Source: Ciceribacter ferrooxidans | GTDB taxonomy: Bacteria > Pseudomonadota > Alphaproteobacteria > Rhizobiales > Rhizobiaceae | Direction: 5' to 3' | Assembly (NCBI RefSeq): GCF_004137355.1 | Contig: NZ_SDVB01000391.1 | Span: 93,800 to 157,799, forward strand | Length of the DNA: 64,000 bases | Shown: piece by piece, positions 53,267-61,246 of the stretch | Numbering within the stretch: position 1 is the stretch's first letter | Layout of the letters: the number at the start of each line of letters is the position of its first letter | Notes under the pieces: generated by a model | Database searches by the model: none | What the model was told of the DNA's origin: nothing | The model's input: the letters and a program-made list of their open reading frames with translations, nothing else | Made by a program: the position numbers and the translations under genes

Positions 53267-54265
53267 CTATTCGGACGGCACCAGCAGCAGAAAATCGAGG
53301 TCCTTCTGTGGATAGAAGTCCTCGGCCGTCATCTCGAACGTCGTCGGGCCGACCTTCTTGACGCCTTCGCCGCAGAAGCTGATGTAGTTTTTCGGGCTTC
53401 CCTTGTCGACCGTCAGCTTGAAGTGCTTGATCGCGCCGCCCCAGTTCGCCCCTGTGGTGAGCACGTAGGATATCCAGATCTCCGTGTAGTAGGGGCCCGT
53501 CTGGTCGCTCGCCGCCTTATCGAGCTTGGTCGCGGTCTTCACGAAACCGTCGTCCATGCAGTACTTCTTGAGGTATTCGTCATAGCTGTAGCCCGGCTTG
53601 CCCTCCTGGATGAAGGAGAGGCCGGCGGTGCCGCCGACACCGGGCTTGTACTCGTGATGGACGCGGACTTCCCTGCCGGCAGGGAAGGTGGTCTTCCACC
53701 AGTAAGCCGATTTCAGCGTCCAGAGCGGCATCGGGTGATGCTCCCAGCCCTTGCCGGCGTCGTAGGAGTCATCGAAAATCAGTCCGCGCGCCGTCCAGTC
53801 GGAGAGCACGTCCTGCGGCAGCTTTTCGAGGGCCGCATAGGTCGCTTCGCTGAAGGGCAGGAGGGAGACGCCGCGCGCCGTCACCTCGTCGGTCATGTCG
53901 ATCCCCATCGCGTAGACGCGCTGCTGGAGCTCCGGCGTGATTTCCTCCCCGTCCTGCTTGACAACGAAGCCGAGGAAGTTGTCGGACTGGGTGTCGCCGA
54001 TCGCGATGTTTGCGTCCGGCCCCGCCGTCAGGTCCGGCATCGGGAAAGCGACGTAAGATTCGACGTCCTTGTCGGAGCCGTTGCGGAAGACGTAGTCGAC
54101 GGTGACTTTGTCCGGCGAAATGAAGAGGTCTTCGCTCTCCATCGAGACGTCGGTCGTCTGGACATAGACGAGGCCGCCGGCCTTGAGTTCGGCCATCGTG
54201 TCGTTGGCAACGGCCGCCGGTGCGGCGGCGACGCTGGAAAGGAGAACCAGGAGAGCTTTCTTCAT
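53267..54265 (-). CDS. DUF4424 secreted protein
   Basis: A 332-residue protein with a signal peptide (MKKALLVLLSSVAAAPAAVA-ND). The DUF4424 pattern follows: DTMAELKAGGLVYVQTTDVSMESEDLFIS near the start, FRNGSDKDVESYVAFPMPDL, and EYKPGVGGTAGLSF later. It contains two cysteines late in the chain. Probably periplasmic, function unknown. It is separated from the chemoreceptor start by 228 bp containing nothing I can name. Confidence 0.86.
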   Translation of the reverse strand: MKKALLVLLSSVAAAPAAVANDTMAELKAGGLVYVQTTDVSMESEDLFISPDKVTVDYVFRNGSDKDVESYVAFPMPDLTAGPDANIAIGDTQSDNFLGFVVKQDGEEITPELQQRVYAMGIDMTDEVTARGVSLLPFSEATYAALEKLPQDVLSDWTARGLIFDDSYDAGKGWEHHPMPLWTLKSAYWWKTTFPAGREVRVHHEYKPGVGGTAGLSFIQEGKPGYSYDEYLKKYCMDDGFVKTATKLDKAASDQTGPYYTEIWISYVLTTGANWGGAIKHFKLTVDKGSPKNYISFCGEGVKKVGPTTFEMTAEDFYPQKDLDFLLLVPSE

Positions 54266-54428
54266 CGCGAGAATCCTTCTGCCGCGTGCTGGCTACAGTT
54301 AGCGGCGAATGCGAAGGAGCGTCAATCGTCCGCAAAGTCACACCAGAAATGGCCCCTCGGCGGCAGCCGGGATACGGAACGGAACAAAAGGCTTGCCACG
54401 GCCTCCTTTGCGGGCCATGGACAGCCGC

Positions 54429-55178
54429 ATGACCACAACCAATCCCCAACGCCTCGACCAGTTGCTGGTCGCTCTCGATATCGTCGCCAGCCGCTCGCGG
54501 GCGCGCGATGCGATCCAGCGCGGCACCGTCAAAGTCGACGGCAAGGTCGTCACCAAGCCGAGCCTCGTCTTTGCAGCGGACGTGACGATCGAGATCGATG
54601 ACCCGGCGCAGGATTACGTCTCGCGCGCGGCGCTGAAGCTGGTCGCCGGGCTCGACCACTTCGGTCTCGATCCGTCCGGGCAGGAATGTCTCGACGTCGG
54701 CGCCTCCACTGGCGGCTTCACCGAAGTGTTGCTGAAGCGGGGCGCCGCCCATGTGACGGCGATCGACGTCGGCCACGACCAGATGCATCCCCGCGTCGCC
54801 GCCGATCCCCGCGTCACCAATATTGAGGGGCTCAACGCGCGCTATCTCGAAAGCGAGGATATCGGCGATCGGCCGATAACCTTCGTCGTTTCGGACGTCT
54901 CCTTCATTTCGCTGAAGCTCGCCCTGGCGCCGGCGCTCGACTTGGCGGAGCCGGGCAGCCACTGCCTGCTGCTGGTCAAGCCGCAGTTCGAGGCCGGGCG
55001 CGACGCGATCAGCAAGGCCGGCCTCTTGAAAGACCCGGCTTCGGCGCCGGCAGTCGCAGCCGAACTCGAACGCTGGCTCGCCGAGGACATGGGCTGGGAG
55101 AGCCTCGGCCTCATTTCCTCTCCGATCGCCGGCGGCGACGGCAACCAGGAATTCCTCCTCGCAGGGCGCAAACCATGA
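54429..55178 (+). CDS. tlyA: TlyA family 2'-O-ribose rRNA methyltransferase
   Basis: A 249-residue protein with an N-terminal S4 RNA-binding domain (RLDQLLVALDIVASRSRARDAIQRGTVKVDG) and an FtsJ-like methyltransferase domain. The latter shows DYVSRAALKL, LDVGASTGGFTEVLLKRGA (SAM motif), SDVSFISLKLAL and LLVKPQFEAGR. TlyA of mycobacteria methylates 16S and 23S rRNA; 'hemolysin A' is an older name. The ATG at 54429 follows GGACAG; an ATG four codons earlier exists. Its stop overlaps the next ATG by 4 bp. Confidence 0.92.
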   Translation: MTTTNPQRLDQLLVALDIVASRSRARDAIQRGTVKVDGKVVTKPSLVFAADVTIEIDDPAQDYVSRAALKLVAGLDHFGLDPSGQECLDVGASTGGFTEVLLKRGAAHVTAIDVGHDQMHPRVAADPRVTNIEGLNARYLESEDIGDRPITFVVSDVSFISLKLALAPALDLAEPGSHCLLLVKPQFEAGRDAISKAGLLKDPASAPAVAAELERWLAEDMGWESLGLISSPIAGGDGNQEFLLAGRKP

Positions 55179-56425
55179 GCACCGAAACCGTCACCATCAC
55201 CAGCCTCGGCGCCCAGGGCGACGGCATCGTCCACGGCCCCTCCGGTCCGATCTACGTGCCCTTTGCCCTTCCCGGCGAGACCGTCGCGATCGCGCGGGTG
55301 AAGAACCACGGCACCGTGATGTCGACGAGCGTCGCCTCGCCGGACCGCATTCAGCCCGCCTGTCGCCATTTCGGCCCGGAGGGTGTCGGCGGCAGCTGTG
55401 GCGGCTGTTCGCTGCAGCACCTCGCGCGGCCGGCCTATGGCGCCTTCAAGCGCTCGCTGGTGGTCGCGGCGCTGAAGTCGAAGGGCCTGGAGCCGGAGGT
55501 CGGCCCGCTTGTGGAGGCAGAAGCCGGTCAGCGCCGGCGCGTCGTCTTCGCCGCCCGCCGCACGGAAAAGGGCTTGCTCGTCGGCTTCAACCAGGCCGAA
55601 AGCCACCACATCGTGCCGATCGAGGAATGTCCCGTCATCTCGGCGGGCATTTTCGCGCGGCTGGAGGCGGTGCGGACGATCGGCCTTGCCGCCGCCGGCG
55701 CCGATGCCTTCCGCATCACGGTGATCGAGAGCCTGACGGGCCTCGACGTCGCCATCGACGGCGTCAAGCAGCTTTCGGATCGCCAGCGCCGCGACGTGAC
55801 GGAAGCCGTGCTGAAGCTTCGCGGCATCGCGCGGGTCTCGGTCAACGGTGAGATCGTGATCGAGCCGCAGAAGCCGCTTCTCGATTTCGCCGGCGTCAGG
55901 GTTTCCCCGCCGCCCGGCGCCTTCACTCAGGCGACGATCGCGGCCGAGGAGGCGATGGCGAAGCTTGCGCTCGACCATGTCGGCAAGGCAAAGTGGGTCG
56001 CCGATCTCTTCGCCGGCGTCGGCACCTTCGCGCTCAGGCTCGCGCGCACAGCCCAGGTGCATGCCGTCGAATCCGACGAGAAGGCGCTGAAGGCGCTCGA
56101 TCATGCCGCCCGCAACACGCAGGGTCTGAAGCCCGTTTCGGTCGAGAAGCGCGACCTCTTCCGCCGGCCGCTGATGGTCTCGGAACTGAAGGCCTTCGAC
56201 GCCGTCGTCTTCGACCCACCCCGGGCCGGGGCGGAAGAGCAATGCAAGGAACTGGCCCGCTCGGCGGTGAAGAAGGTGGTGGCGGTGAGCTGCAATCCGC
56301 TGTCACTCGCCCGCGATCTCGCGATCCTCGTCGGGGGTGGCTATGCGATCACCGGCGTGACCCCGATCGACCAGTTCCTCTGGACGCCGCATGTCGAGGT
56401 CGTCGCGACGCTCGTCCGGCGCTGA
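55175..56425 (+). CDS. TrmA/RlmD-type RNA m5U methyltransferase
   Basis: A 416-residue SAM-dependent methyltransferase with the 4Fe-4S cysteines of the RumA group (C63, C75, C78, C152). SAM motif VADLFAGVGTFALRLAR, FDPPRAGAEEQCKEL and the catalytic-cysteine motif VSCNPLSLARDL follow. The target is a uridine in rRNA or tRNA, not decidable here. A TRAM-like N-terminal strand region (ITSLGAQGDGIVHGP) is present. Translationally coupled to tlyA (ATGA at 55175-55178), which makes an RNA-modification operon. Confidence 0.91.
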   Translation: MSTETVTITSLGAQGDGIVHGPSGPIYVPFALPGETVAIARVKNHGTVMSTSVASPDRIQPACRHFGPEGVGGSCGGCSLQHLARPAYGAFKRSLVVAALKSKGLEPEVGPLVEAEAGQRRRVVFAARRTEKGLLVGFNQAESHHIVPIEECPVISAGIFARLEAVRTIGLAAAGADAFRITVIESLTGLDVAIDGVKQLSDRQRRDVTEAVLKLRGIARVSVNGEIVIEPQKPLLDFAGVRVSPPPGAFTQATIAAEEAMAKLALDHVGKAKWVADLFAGVGTFALRLARTAQVHAVESDEKALKALDHAARNTQGLKPVSVEKRDLFRRPLMVSELKAFDAVVFDPPRAGAEEQCKELARSAVKKVVAVSCNPLSLARDLAILVGGGYAITGVTPIDQFLWTPHVEVVATLVRR

Positions 56426-56432
56426 TCCGGAC

Positions 56433-56738
56433 TCAGTAGGCGTAGAGCGTACCGCTTCCGACCATGCCCGCGCAGCGGCAGCGGCCACCGACGCGGCCGG
56501 GCCTTGCGGGACAGGACCACTTGTCGTCGGTTTCCGCGCTCGCCGGCGGATCGATCACACAATAGAAGCGCTGGGGCCGCATTCCGGGCGGAGGTGCCGG
56601 CCTGTTCGACTCGCTGTTGATCGTTCCGGAACCTTCGTCCTGCACCAGGTGAAGCAGGCCGTTCTCGGTCGCAAACGGTCCCGCAACGGCGGTTCCCGCC
56701 GTCACGACGAGGGCCAGGCACAGGATCATTGCGCGCAT
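56433..56738 (-). CDS. Small secreted cysteine-containing protein
   Basis: A 101-residue protein with a signal peptide (MRAMILCLALVVTAGTAVAGP). A Pro-rich middle (RPAPPPGMRPQRFYCV) and a C-terminal part with four more cysteines (KWSCPARPGRVGGRCRC) may form disulfides. No family is recognised. GGAGG touches an ATG at 56747 directly, so the next ATG at 56738, with a 9-nt spacing, is the likely start. It converges with the TrmA-type gene, with 7 bp between. Confidence 0.7.
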   Translation of the reverse strand: MRAMILCLALVVTAGTAVAGPFATENGLLHLVQDEGSGTINSESNRPAPPPGMRPQRFYCVIDPPASAETDDKWSCPARPGRVGGRCRCAGMVGSGTLYAY

Positions 56739-56838
56739 CGGTTTCATCCTCCAGCTGTGATGCTCGTTCTTTTAGCCGTCAGGAATTAAAGAAGCGCGAA
56801 GAGGCGAGAATGTGGTCCTGCCGACGGCCGGCAAGCAA

Positions 56839-56865
56839 ACGGCACCGGCGGTGAACCGGTGCCGT
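56839..56865 (-). terminator. Terminator of the dCache chemoreceptor gene
   Basis: A perfect 10-bp stem (ACGGCACCGG/CCGGTGCCGT, 7-nt loop) followed on the minus strand by TTGCTT, 34 bp past the receptor stop. Confidence 0.6.
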
Positions 56866-56898
56866 CATGCGATTGCCTGCCGGATCGAACGGGCGCCG

Positions 56899-58992
56899 TC
56901 AGGCGGCGCGGCGAGAGCCCGCACGGTGAGGCTGGGCGCCCGTGTTTTCGATCCTGAACTGGGCGAGCAGTGTGGTCAGCGCCGCCGCTTCCGTGGCGAG
57001 GCCATGGCTTGCCGCGGTCTGTTCCTCGACCATGGCGGCGTTCTGCTGGGTGCCCTGGTCCATGGTGTTGACGGCGGTGTTGATCTCCTGGAGGCCGGTC
57101 GACTGTTCGCGTGTCGCCGTGACGATGGCGCTCACATGCCGGTTGATCTCCTGAACGTCGCGGACGATCACTTCCAGCGCCTGGCCGGTCTGGTTGACCA
57201 GTTCGACGCCCGACTGGACCTGTTGCCCCGAAGCGCCGATCAGCTGCTTGATTTCCTTGGCGGCATTGGCCGAGCGCTGGGCGAGTTCGCGGACTTCCTG
57301 CGCGACGACCGCGAAGCCCTTGCCGGCTTCTCCGGCGCGGGCAGCCTCGACGCCGGCGTTGAGTGCGAGGAGGTTGGTCTGGAAGGCGATCTCGTCGATG
57401 ACGCCGATGATGTTGGAAATCTCGCCGGCGGACTTCTCGATGCCGTGCATGGCTTCGACGGCCCGCTGGACGATCTCGCCGGATTTCTCGGCGCCGTTGC
57501 GGGCGCGGCCGACGAGCTGGCCGACCTCTTCCGCCCGGTGGGCGCTGTCCTTGACGGTCGTGGTGATTTCCTCGAGCGCCGCGGCGGTCTCCTCGACGGA
57601 TGCAGCCTGTTGCTCCGTGCGCCGTGCCAGATTGTCGGCCGCGATGCGGATCTCGTTTGCGCCGCTATCGATTGCGCGTGCGTTCAGGCCGACCGTGGCG
57701 AGCGCGTCGTGCAGTTTCCCGACGGAGGCGTTGAAGTCGACCCGCAGGCGGTCGAGGTCGCCGGCAAAGGGCGTGTCGATGCGATGGACGAGGTCGCCGT
57801 TGGCGAGACGGTCGAGGCCTGCGGCGAGCGAGTGCACGGCAAAGGAGACCTGCTCGGCCTCGCGCGCCTTCGTCGCTTCGCGTTCGCGACGCTCTTCCTC
57901 GCTCAGGGTGCGGTTTCTGTCCGCCTCCTCGGAGAGACGGCTGCGTTCGATCGCGTTGTCGCGGAAGACGGCGACGGCGGCGGCCATCTGGCCGATCTCG
58001 TCGCGGCGTTCGGTGCCGGGAATCTCGGTCGAGACGTCGCCGCTCGCCAGCCGGCCCATGACGCCGGTCATGTCGACGACCGGACGCACGACGAGCCGCG
58101 AGAGGAGGGCGGCGAGGATACCGATCATCGCGACGACGCCGATCAACGTGGCGACGGCGGCGGCCGTGCGGAACTCGCCGACGCTGGCATAGGCGAGGTC
58201 ACGGTCGATCTGGACACCGAGATACCAGTCGTCACGCGGCAGGCCCTTGACCGGCAGGAAGCTGACGAGAACGTTGGTGTCGGCGACGGTGGTTTCGGTG
58301 ATGTCCGCTCCGACCGTCGGGGTGTCGGTCGGGAAGGCATCCTTCAGCGTCTTGGTGACGAGGTTGCCGTCGCGGTGGACGAGGATGGTGCCGTCCTGCT
58401 TGACCAGGAAGGCCGAGCCCTTGCCGCCCATGTCGACGGAGTTGACCATGTCGACGAGGGACTTCAGCGAGAAGTCGGAGGCCGCGACGCCATAGAGCTT
58501 GCCGTCCTTCTTCACCGGAACGGCGGCGCTGATGATGAGGTTGCCGGTCGAGGCGTCATTGTAAGGATCGGTCAGGACCATCCTGTCCGCCTTGACGGCA
58601 TCCTGATACCACGGGCGCTTGCGCGGGTCGTAGCCTTCCGGCAGCGGCTGGTCGGGAACGCTGGTGAAGACGCCCTGTTCGTCGCCGACATAGGTCGACA
58701 TGAATTCGCGGATCAGCACCGGATTGTCGAAGGCGGCGGCGATCGCCGCGGCATCCGGCGCCTTGGCTGCGGCGTTGCCGGCGAGTTCCGTCAGCATGAC
58801 GCGGGCGGCGAGCCAGTTGGAAATGCTCTGCGAGGCCTGCAGGCCCGAGGAGCCGATCTCGCTGCGGACCGCCGTGCTCGTCGCGTTGCGCTGGAGGGTA
58901 TCGATGTAGAAAGAAAAGCCGGAAAGGGCGGCCACCACGACGAGGGACGCGGCGACGAGAATTTTGGTCATCAGGTTTGAGCGTTTGCTCAC
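56899..58992 (-). CDS. Methyl-accepting chemotaxis protein with double-Cache, probably amino acid sensing
   Basis: A 697-residue chemoreceptor with TM1 (about 9-30), a dCache_1 sensor (about 35-270), TM2 (about 280-300), HAMP segments and a signalling tip ([21 protein letters not shown]). The sensor carries Y121, R126, W128, Y129, Y144 and D173 ([18 protein letters not shown]). As I recall, this is the residue set shared by dCache amino acid receptors such as PctA, and the numbering is the same. The start is the GTG at 58992, 9 nt after GAGG. The tail (HRAGSRRAA) has no CheR pentapeptide. Confidence 0.92.
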   Translation of the reverse strand: MSKRSNLMTKILVAASLVVVAALSGFSFYIDTLQRNATSTAVRSEIGSSGLQASQSISNWLAARVMLTELAGNAAAKAPDAAAIAAAFDNPVLIREFMSTYVGDEQGVFTSVPDQPLPEGYDPRKRPWYQDAVKADRMVLTDPYNDASTGNLIISAAVPVKKDGKLYGVAASDFSLKSLVDMVNSVDMGGKGSAFLVKQDGTILVHRDGNLVTKTLKDAFPTDTPTVGADITETTVADTNVLVSFLPVKGLPRDDWYLGVQIDRDLAYASVGEFRTAAAVATLIGVVAMIGILAALLSRLVVRPVVDMTGVMGRLASGDVSTEIPGTERRDEIGQMAAAVAVFRDNAIERSRLSEEADRNRTLSEEERREREATKAREAEQVSFAVHSLAAGLDRLANGDLVHRIDTPFAGDLDRLRVDFNASVGKLHDALATVGLNARAIDSGANEIRIAADNLARRTEQQAASVEETAAALEEITTTVKDSAHRAEEVGQLVGRARNGAEKSGEIVQRAVEAMHGIEKSAGEISNIIGVIDEIAFQTNLLALNAGVEAARAGEAGKGFAVVAQEVRELAQRSANAAKEIKQLIGASGQQVQSGVELVNQTGQALEVIVRDVQEINRHVSAIVTATREQSTGLQEINTAVNTMDQGTQQNAAMVEEQTAASHGLATEAAALTTLLAQFRIENTGAQPHRAGSRRAA

Positions 58993-59348
58993 AGGGGCAT
59001 ACCTCTTTCAAGCGGCAAGCCCGTTCCATGCGCAATGAGATCTTCTCTGCGGCCGATCAGGCTTGCCCATCCGCATAGGGAAAGGCGACTGGGGCCATCA
59101 TGGCGCGACTGCGGCCCACAAGCCGCATCCCCTTATATTCGGCGGGTCTTTAAAAGCCCGTTAACCGAGAGAAGCACTATGCCGGTGATTCGCCGGCCGG
59201 TCTCCTCCGGCTTTTCTCCTTCGGTAATCTCTCGAAGGTGGCGCGCCCTTGCTCTACCAAAGAGAGAGTCACGGAACATCGAAGGGCGGCGAGGATTCGT
59301 CCATCTCGAATCCACGGGAGTCCCCGCGCAAGGGCAGGGAGGTATTCA
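58993..59348. other. 356-bp intergenic region, chemoreceptor promoter and phosphotransferase leader
   Basis: Divergent region. A short GCCGG/CCGGC hairpin followed by TTTT (59196-59215) lies about 135 bp before the phosphotransferase start; it could be a leader terminator. The frame of the downstream gene is open from 59238 but without a credible start. No other element is recognised. Confidence 0.4.
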
Positions 59349-60266
59349 ATGCGGAGGATCGACAAGCTGAAGGCGGGCAAATTCCCGGTCGATGCCGATC
59401 TGGTCAGGCGGCTGGTCGCGAGTCAGTTCCCGGCCTTTGCAGGGCTGGAGCCACGTGGGATCGCCGAGGATGGTTGGGACAACTGGACCTTCCGGCTCGG
59501 TGACGATCTGAAAGTTCGCCTGCCCAGTGCCGAGGGTTATGCCGGACAGCCGGTCAAGGAATATCGCTGGTTGCCCATCCTGGCGCCGCAACTGCCGCTT
59601 CGGGTTCCGGCGCCGGTCGCGCTCGGCGAACCGGAGCACGGCTATCCCTGGCGCTGGACCATCTACGAGTGGATCGACGATGAGCCCGTGCGGCGCGAGA
59701 GTGTTCCGGATCTCGTCGCGTTCGCAGCCGACCTCGCCAGCTTCCTGAACGCGCTGCACGGGCTTGGTGCCTCCGGTGGACCGCCGCCGGGTGAACACAA
59801 CTTCTTTCGCGGGGGCGACGTGATCGAAGTCTATGGCGAGGAGGCGCGCCGTTCGCTGGCACAGGTGGCGCAAAGAATTGACCTCGCCGGAGCGTTGTCG
59901 GTCCTCGACGCGGCGGAGCGGGCCCGTTTCTCGGAGCGCCCGTGCTGGCTGCACGGCGATGTCGCGGTCGGCAATCTGCTGGTCCGCGACGGGCGGCTCT
60001 CCTCCGTCATCGACTTCGGCTCGGCGGCGATCGGCGACCCGGCATGCGATCTTGTGATTGCCTGGCTGTTCTTCGACGGAGAGAGCAGGCGCACGTTTCG
60101 TAAAGCGATGATGGTCGACGAGGCCTGCTGGGCCCGTGCCCGTGCCTGGGCGCTGTGGAAGGCCGCCCTCGTCCTGGCGTCGGGGGCGCCGACACATCCG
60201 CAGGAATTTCCGCCCGCGGAGGTCATCGAGGCAGTCGTTCGCGAGCATCGGACGGCCGGCGGCTGA
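59349..60266 (+). CDS. Aminoglycoside-phosphotransferase-family (APH) kinase
   Basis: A 305-residue protein of the APH/choline kinase fold. Catalytic loop LHGDVAVGNLL and metal-binding VIDFGSAAIGDPACDL are intact. The N-terminal part shows EDGWDNWTFRLGDDLKVRLPS in place of the nucleotide loop. Such enzymes phosphorylate sugars, amines or drugs. Chromosomal context gives no hint of resistance, so a metabolic role is as likely. The ATG at 59349 has GGGAGG 7 nt upstream. It converges with the enoyl-CoA hydratase. Confidence 0.86.
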   Translation: MRRIDKLKAGKFPVDADLVRRLVASQFPAFAGLEPRGIAEDGWDNWTFRLGDDLKVRLPSAEGYAGQPVKEYRWLPILAPQLPLRVPAPVALGEPEHGYPWRWTIYEWIDDEPVRRESVPDLVAFAADLASFLNALHGLGASGGPPPGEHNFFRGGDVIEVYGEEARRSLAQVAQRIDLAGALSVLDAAERARFSERPCWLHGDVAVGNLLVRDGRLSSVIDFGSAAIGDPACDLVIAWLFFDGESRRTFRKAMMVDEACWARARAWALWKAALVLASGAPTHPQEFPPAEVIEAVVREHRTAGG

Positions 60267-60304
60267 AAGCCCGGCAAGCATCGGTCGGCGAGGCTCGCCT
60301 CCGG

Positions 60305-61063
60305 TCAGCGTGCCTTCAGGAAGGCCTCGAAGGCGGCGCGGGCTTCGGCGCTCTTCAGCCGCTCGACGAAGAAGGCGAGTTCTTCCTCCATGCGCACGAG
60401 AAGTTCGCCGCGGTCACCGCGGATGAGATCGCGGGCGATCCGCATGGCCTCCGGTGGCTTGGCGGCGATCGACGCGGCAAGCTTCAGCGTTTCCGCCTCG
60501 ACGGCCTCCGGAGCGACGACCTTCCAGATCAGTCCGGCGGCGCGCGCCTCTTCGGCCGAGAAGCCCTCGCTGGCGGCGAGCATCGCGAAAGCCCGCTGGT
60601 GGCCCATCATCCGCGGGGCAAGCAGGCTCGATCCCGCTTCCGGCACGAGGCCGAGATCGACGAAGGGCGTCCTGAACAGGCTGCGGTCGGAGGCGATCGT
60701 CATGTCGCAATGCATCTGGATCGTCGTGCCGATGCCGATCGCCAACCCGTCGACGCCGGAGACGACCGGCTTGGAAACGCTCCAGAGCGCCTTGAGAAAG
60801 CCGAATGCGGCCGGTTCGCCGACGGCGCCGGCCATCGCGAAGGCGAGGAAATCCGCCATGTCGTTGCCGGCGGAGAAGCAGCCCTCGGTGCCGAGGAAGG
60901 CCACGCAGCGGATCGCCGCGTCGTCCTCGGCGGAGAGCAGGCCGTCTGTCATCTTCGCATACATCGCCTGGGTGATGGCGTTCTTCTTCTCCGGCCGGTT
61001 GAACCGGATCACCAGCACGCCCGGATGGGCTTCGGGGCGCTCGATCAGAATGTGGTCGGTCAT
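60305..61063 (-). CDS. Enoyl-CoA hydratase/isomerase family protein
   Basis: A 252-residue crotonase-fold enzyme. The oxyanion-hole segments are GCFSAGNDMADF and SGVDGLAIGIGTTIQMHCD. FRTPFVDLGLVPEAGSS carries the second acidic position (Glu in PEAGS), as in hydratases and delta3,delta2-isomerases. It probably acts in fatty or branched acid breakdown together with the acyl-CoA dehydrogenase upstream (61247-63025). About 180 bp containing two palindromic repeats separates the two. The ATG at 61063 follows GGGAAC. Confidence 0.9.
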   Translation of the reverse strand: MTDHILIERPEAHPGVLVIRFNRPEKKNAITQAMYAKMTDGLLSAEDDAAIRCVAFLGTEGCFSAGNDMADFLAFAMAGAVGEPAAFGFLKALWSVSKPVVSGVDGLAIGIGTTIQMHCDMTIASDRSLFRTPFVDLGLVPEAGSSLLAPRMMGHQRAFAMLAASEGFSAEEARAAGLIWKVVAPEAVEAETLKLAASIAAKPPEAMRIARDLIRGDRGELLVRMEEELAFFVERLKSAEARAAFEAFLKAR

Positions 61064-61121
61064 GGGTATGTTCCCAGTTGGTGTTGCACTCCTCACGAGG
61101 GAGGCCGGCTCAAACGAAATA

Positions 61122-61173
61122 CCCCCTCTGGCCTGCCGGCCATCTCCCCACAAGGGGGAGAAAGTCGGGGTGA
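61122..61173. repeat. Palindromic repeat with two hairpins
   Basis: TGGCC/GGCCA (61129-61142) and TCTCCCC/GGGGAGA (61143-61161) stems followed by AAGTCGGGGTGA. It is a third palindromic family in the window, in the gap between the acyl-CoA dehydrogenase and enoyl-CoA hydratase genes. Confidence 0.7.
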
Positions 61174-61209
61174 GCTTTCCGCATCCCTCAAACGGTAGCG
61201 GACGTTCAG

Positions 61210-61243
61210 CCCCTCCCCCTTGTGGGGAGGGGTTGGGGAGGGG
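61210..61243. repeat. G-rich palindromic repeat after the acyl-CoA dehydrogenase gene
   Basis: CCCCTCCCC/GGGGAGGGG-type stem around TTGT, then TTGGGGAGGGGG, starting 4 bp past the dehydrogenase stop. It resembles hairpin 1 of repeats A-D and may work as a terminator. Confidence 0.65.
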
Positions 61244-61246
61244 GCT

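Noticed and set aside
56812-58980. Plus-strand open frame of about 720 codons opposite the dCache chemoreceptor (and similar ones at 22148 and 51314)
   Set aside because: Mirror frames of chemoreceptor genes; the repetitive helical coding on the true strand explains the open antisense frame.
59238-60266. The APH-type gene as an antibiotic-resistance gene
   Set aside because: Only the general kinase fold is recognisable; no similarity to a named resistance enzyme and no mobile context.
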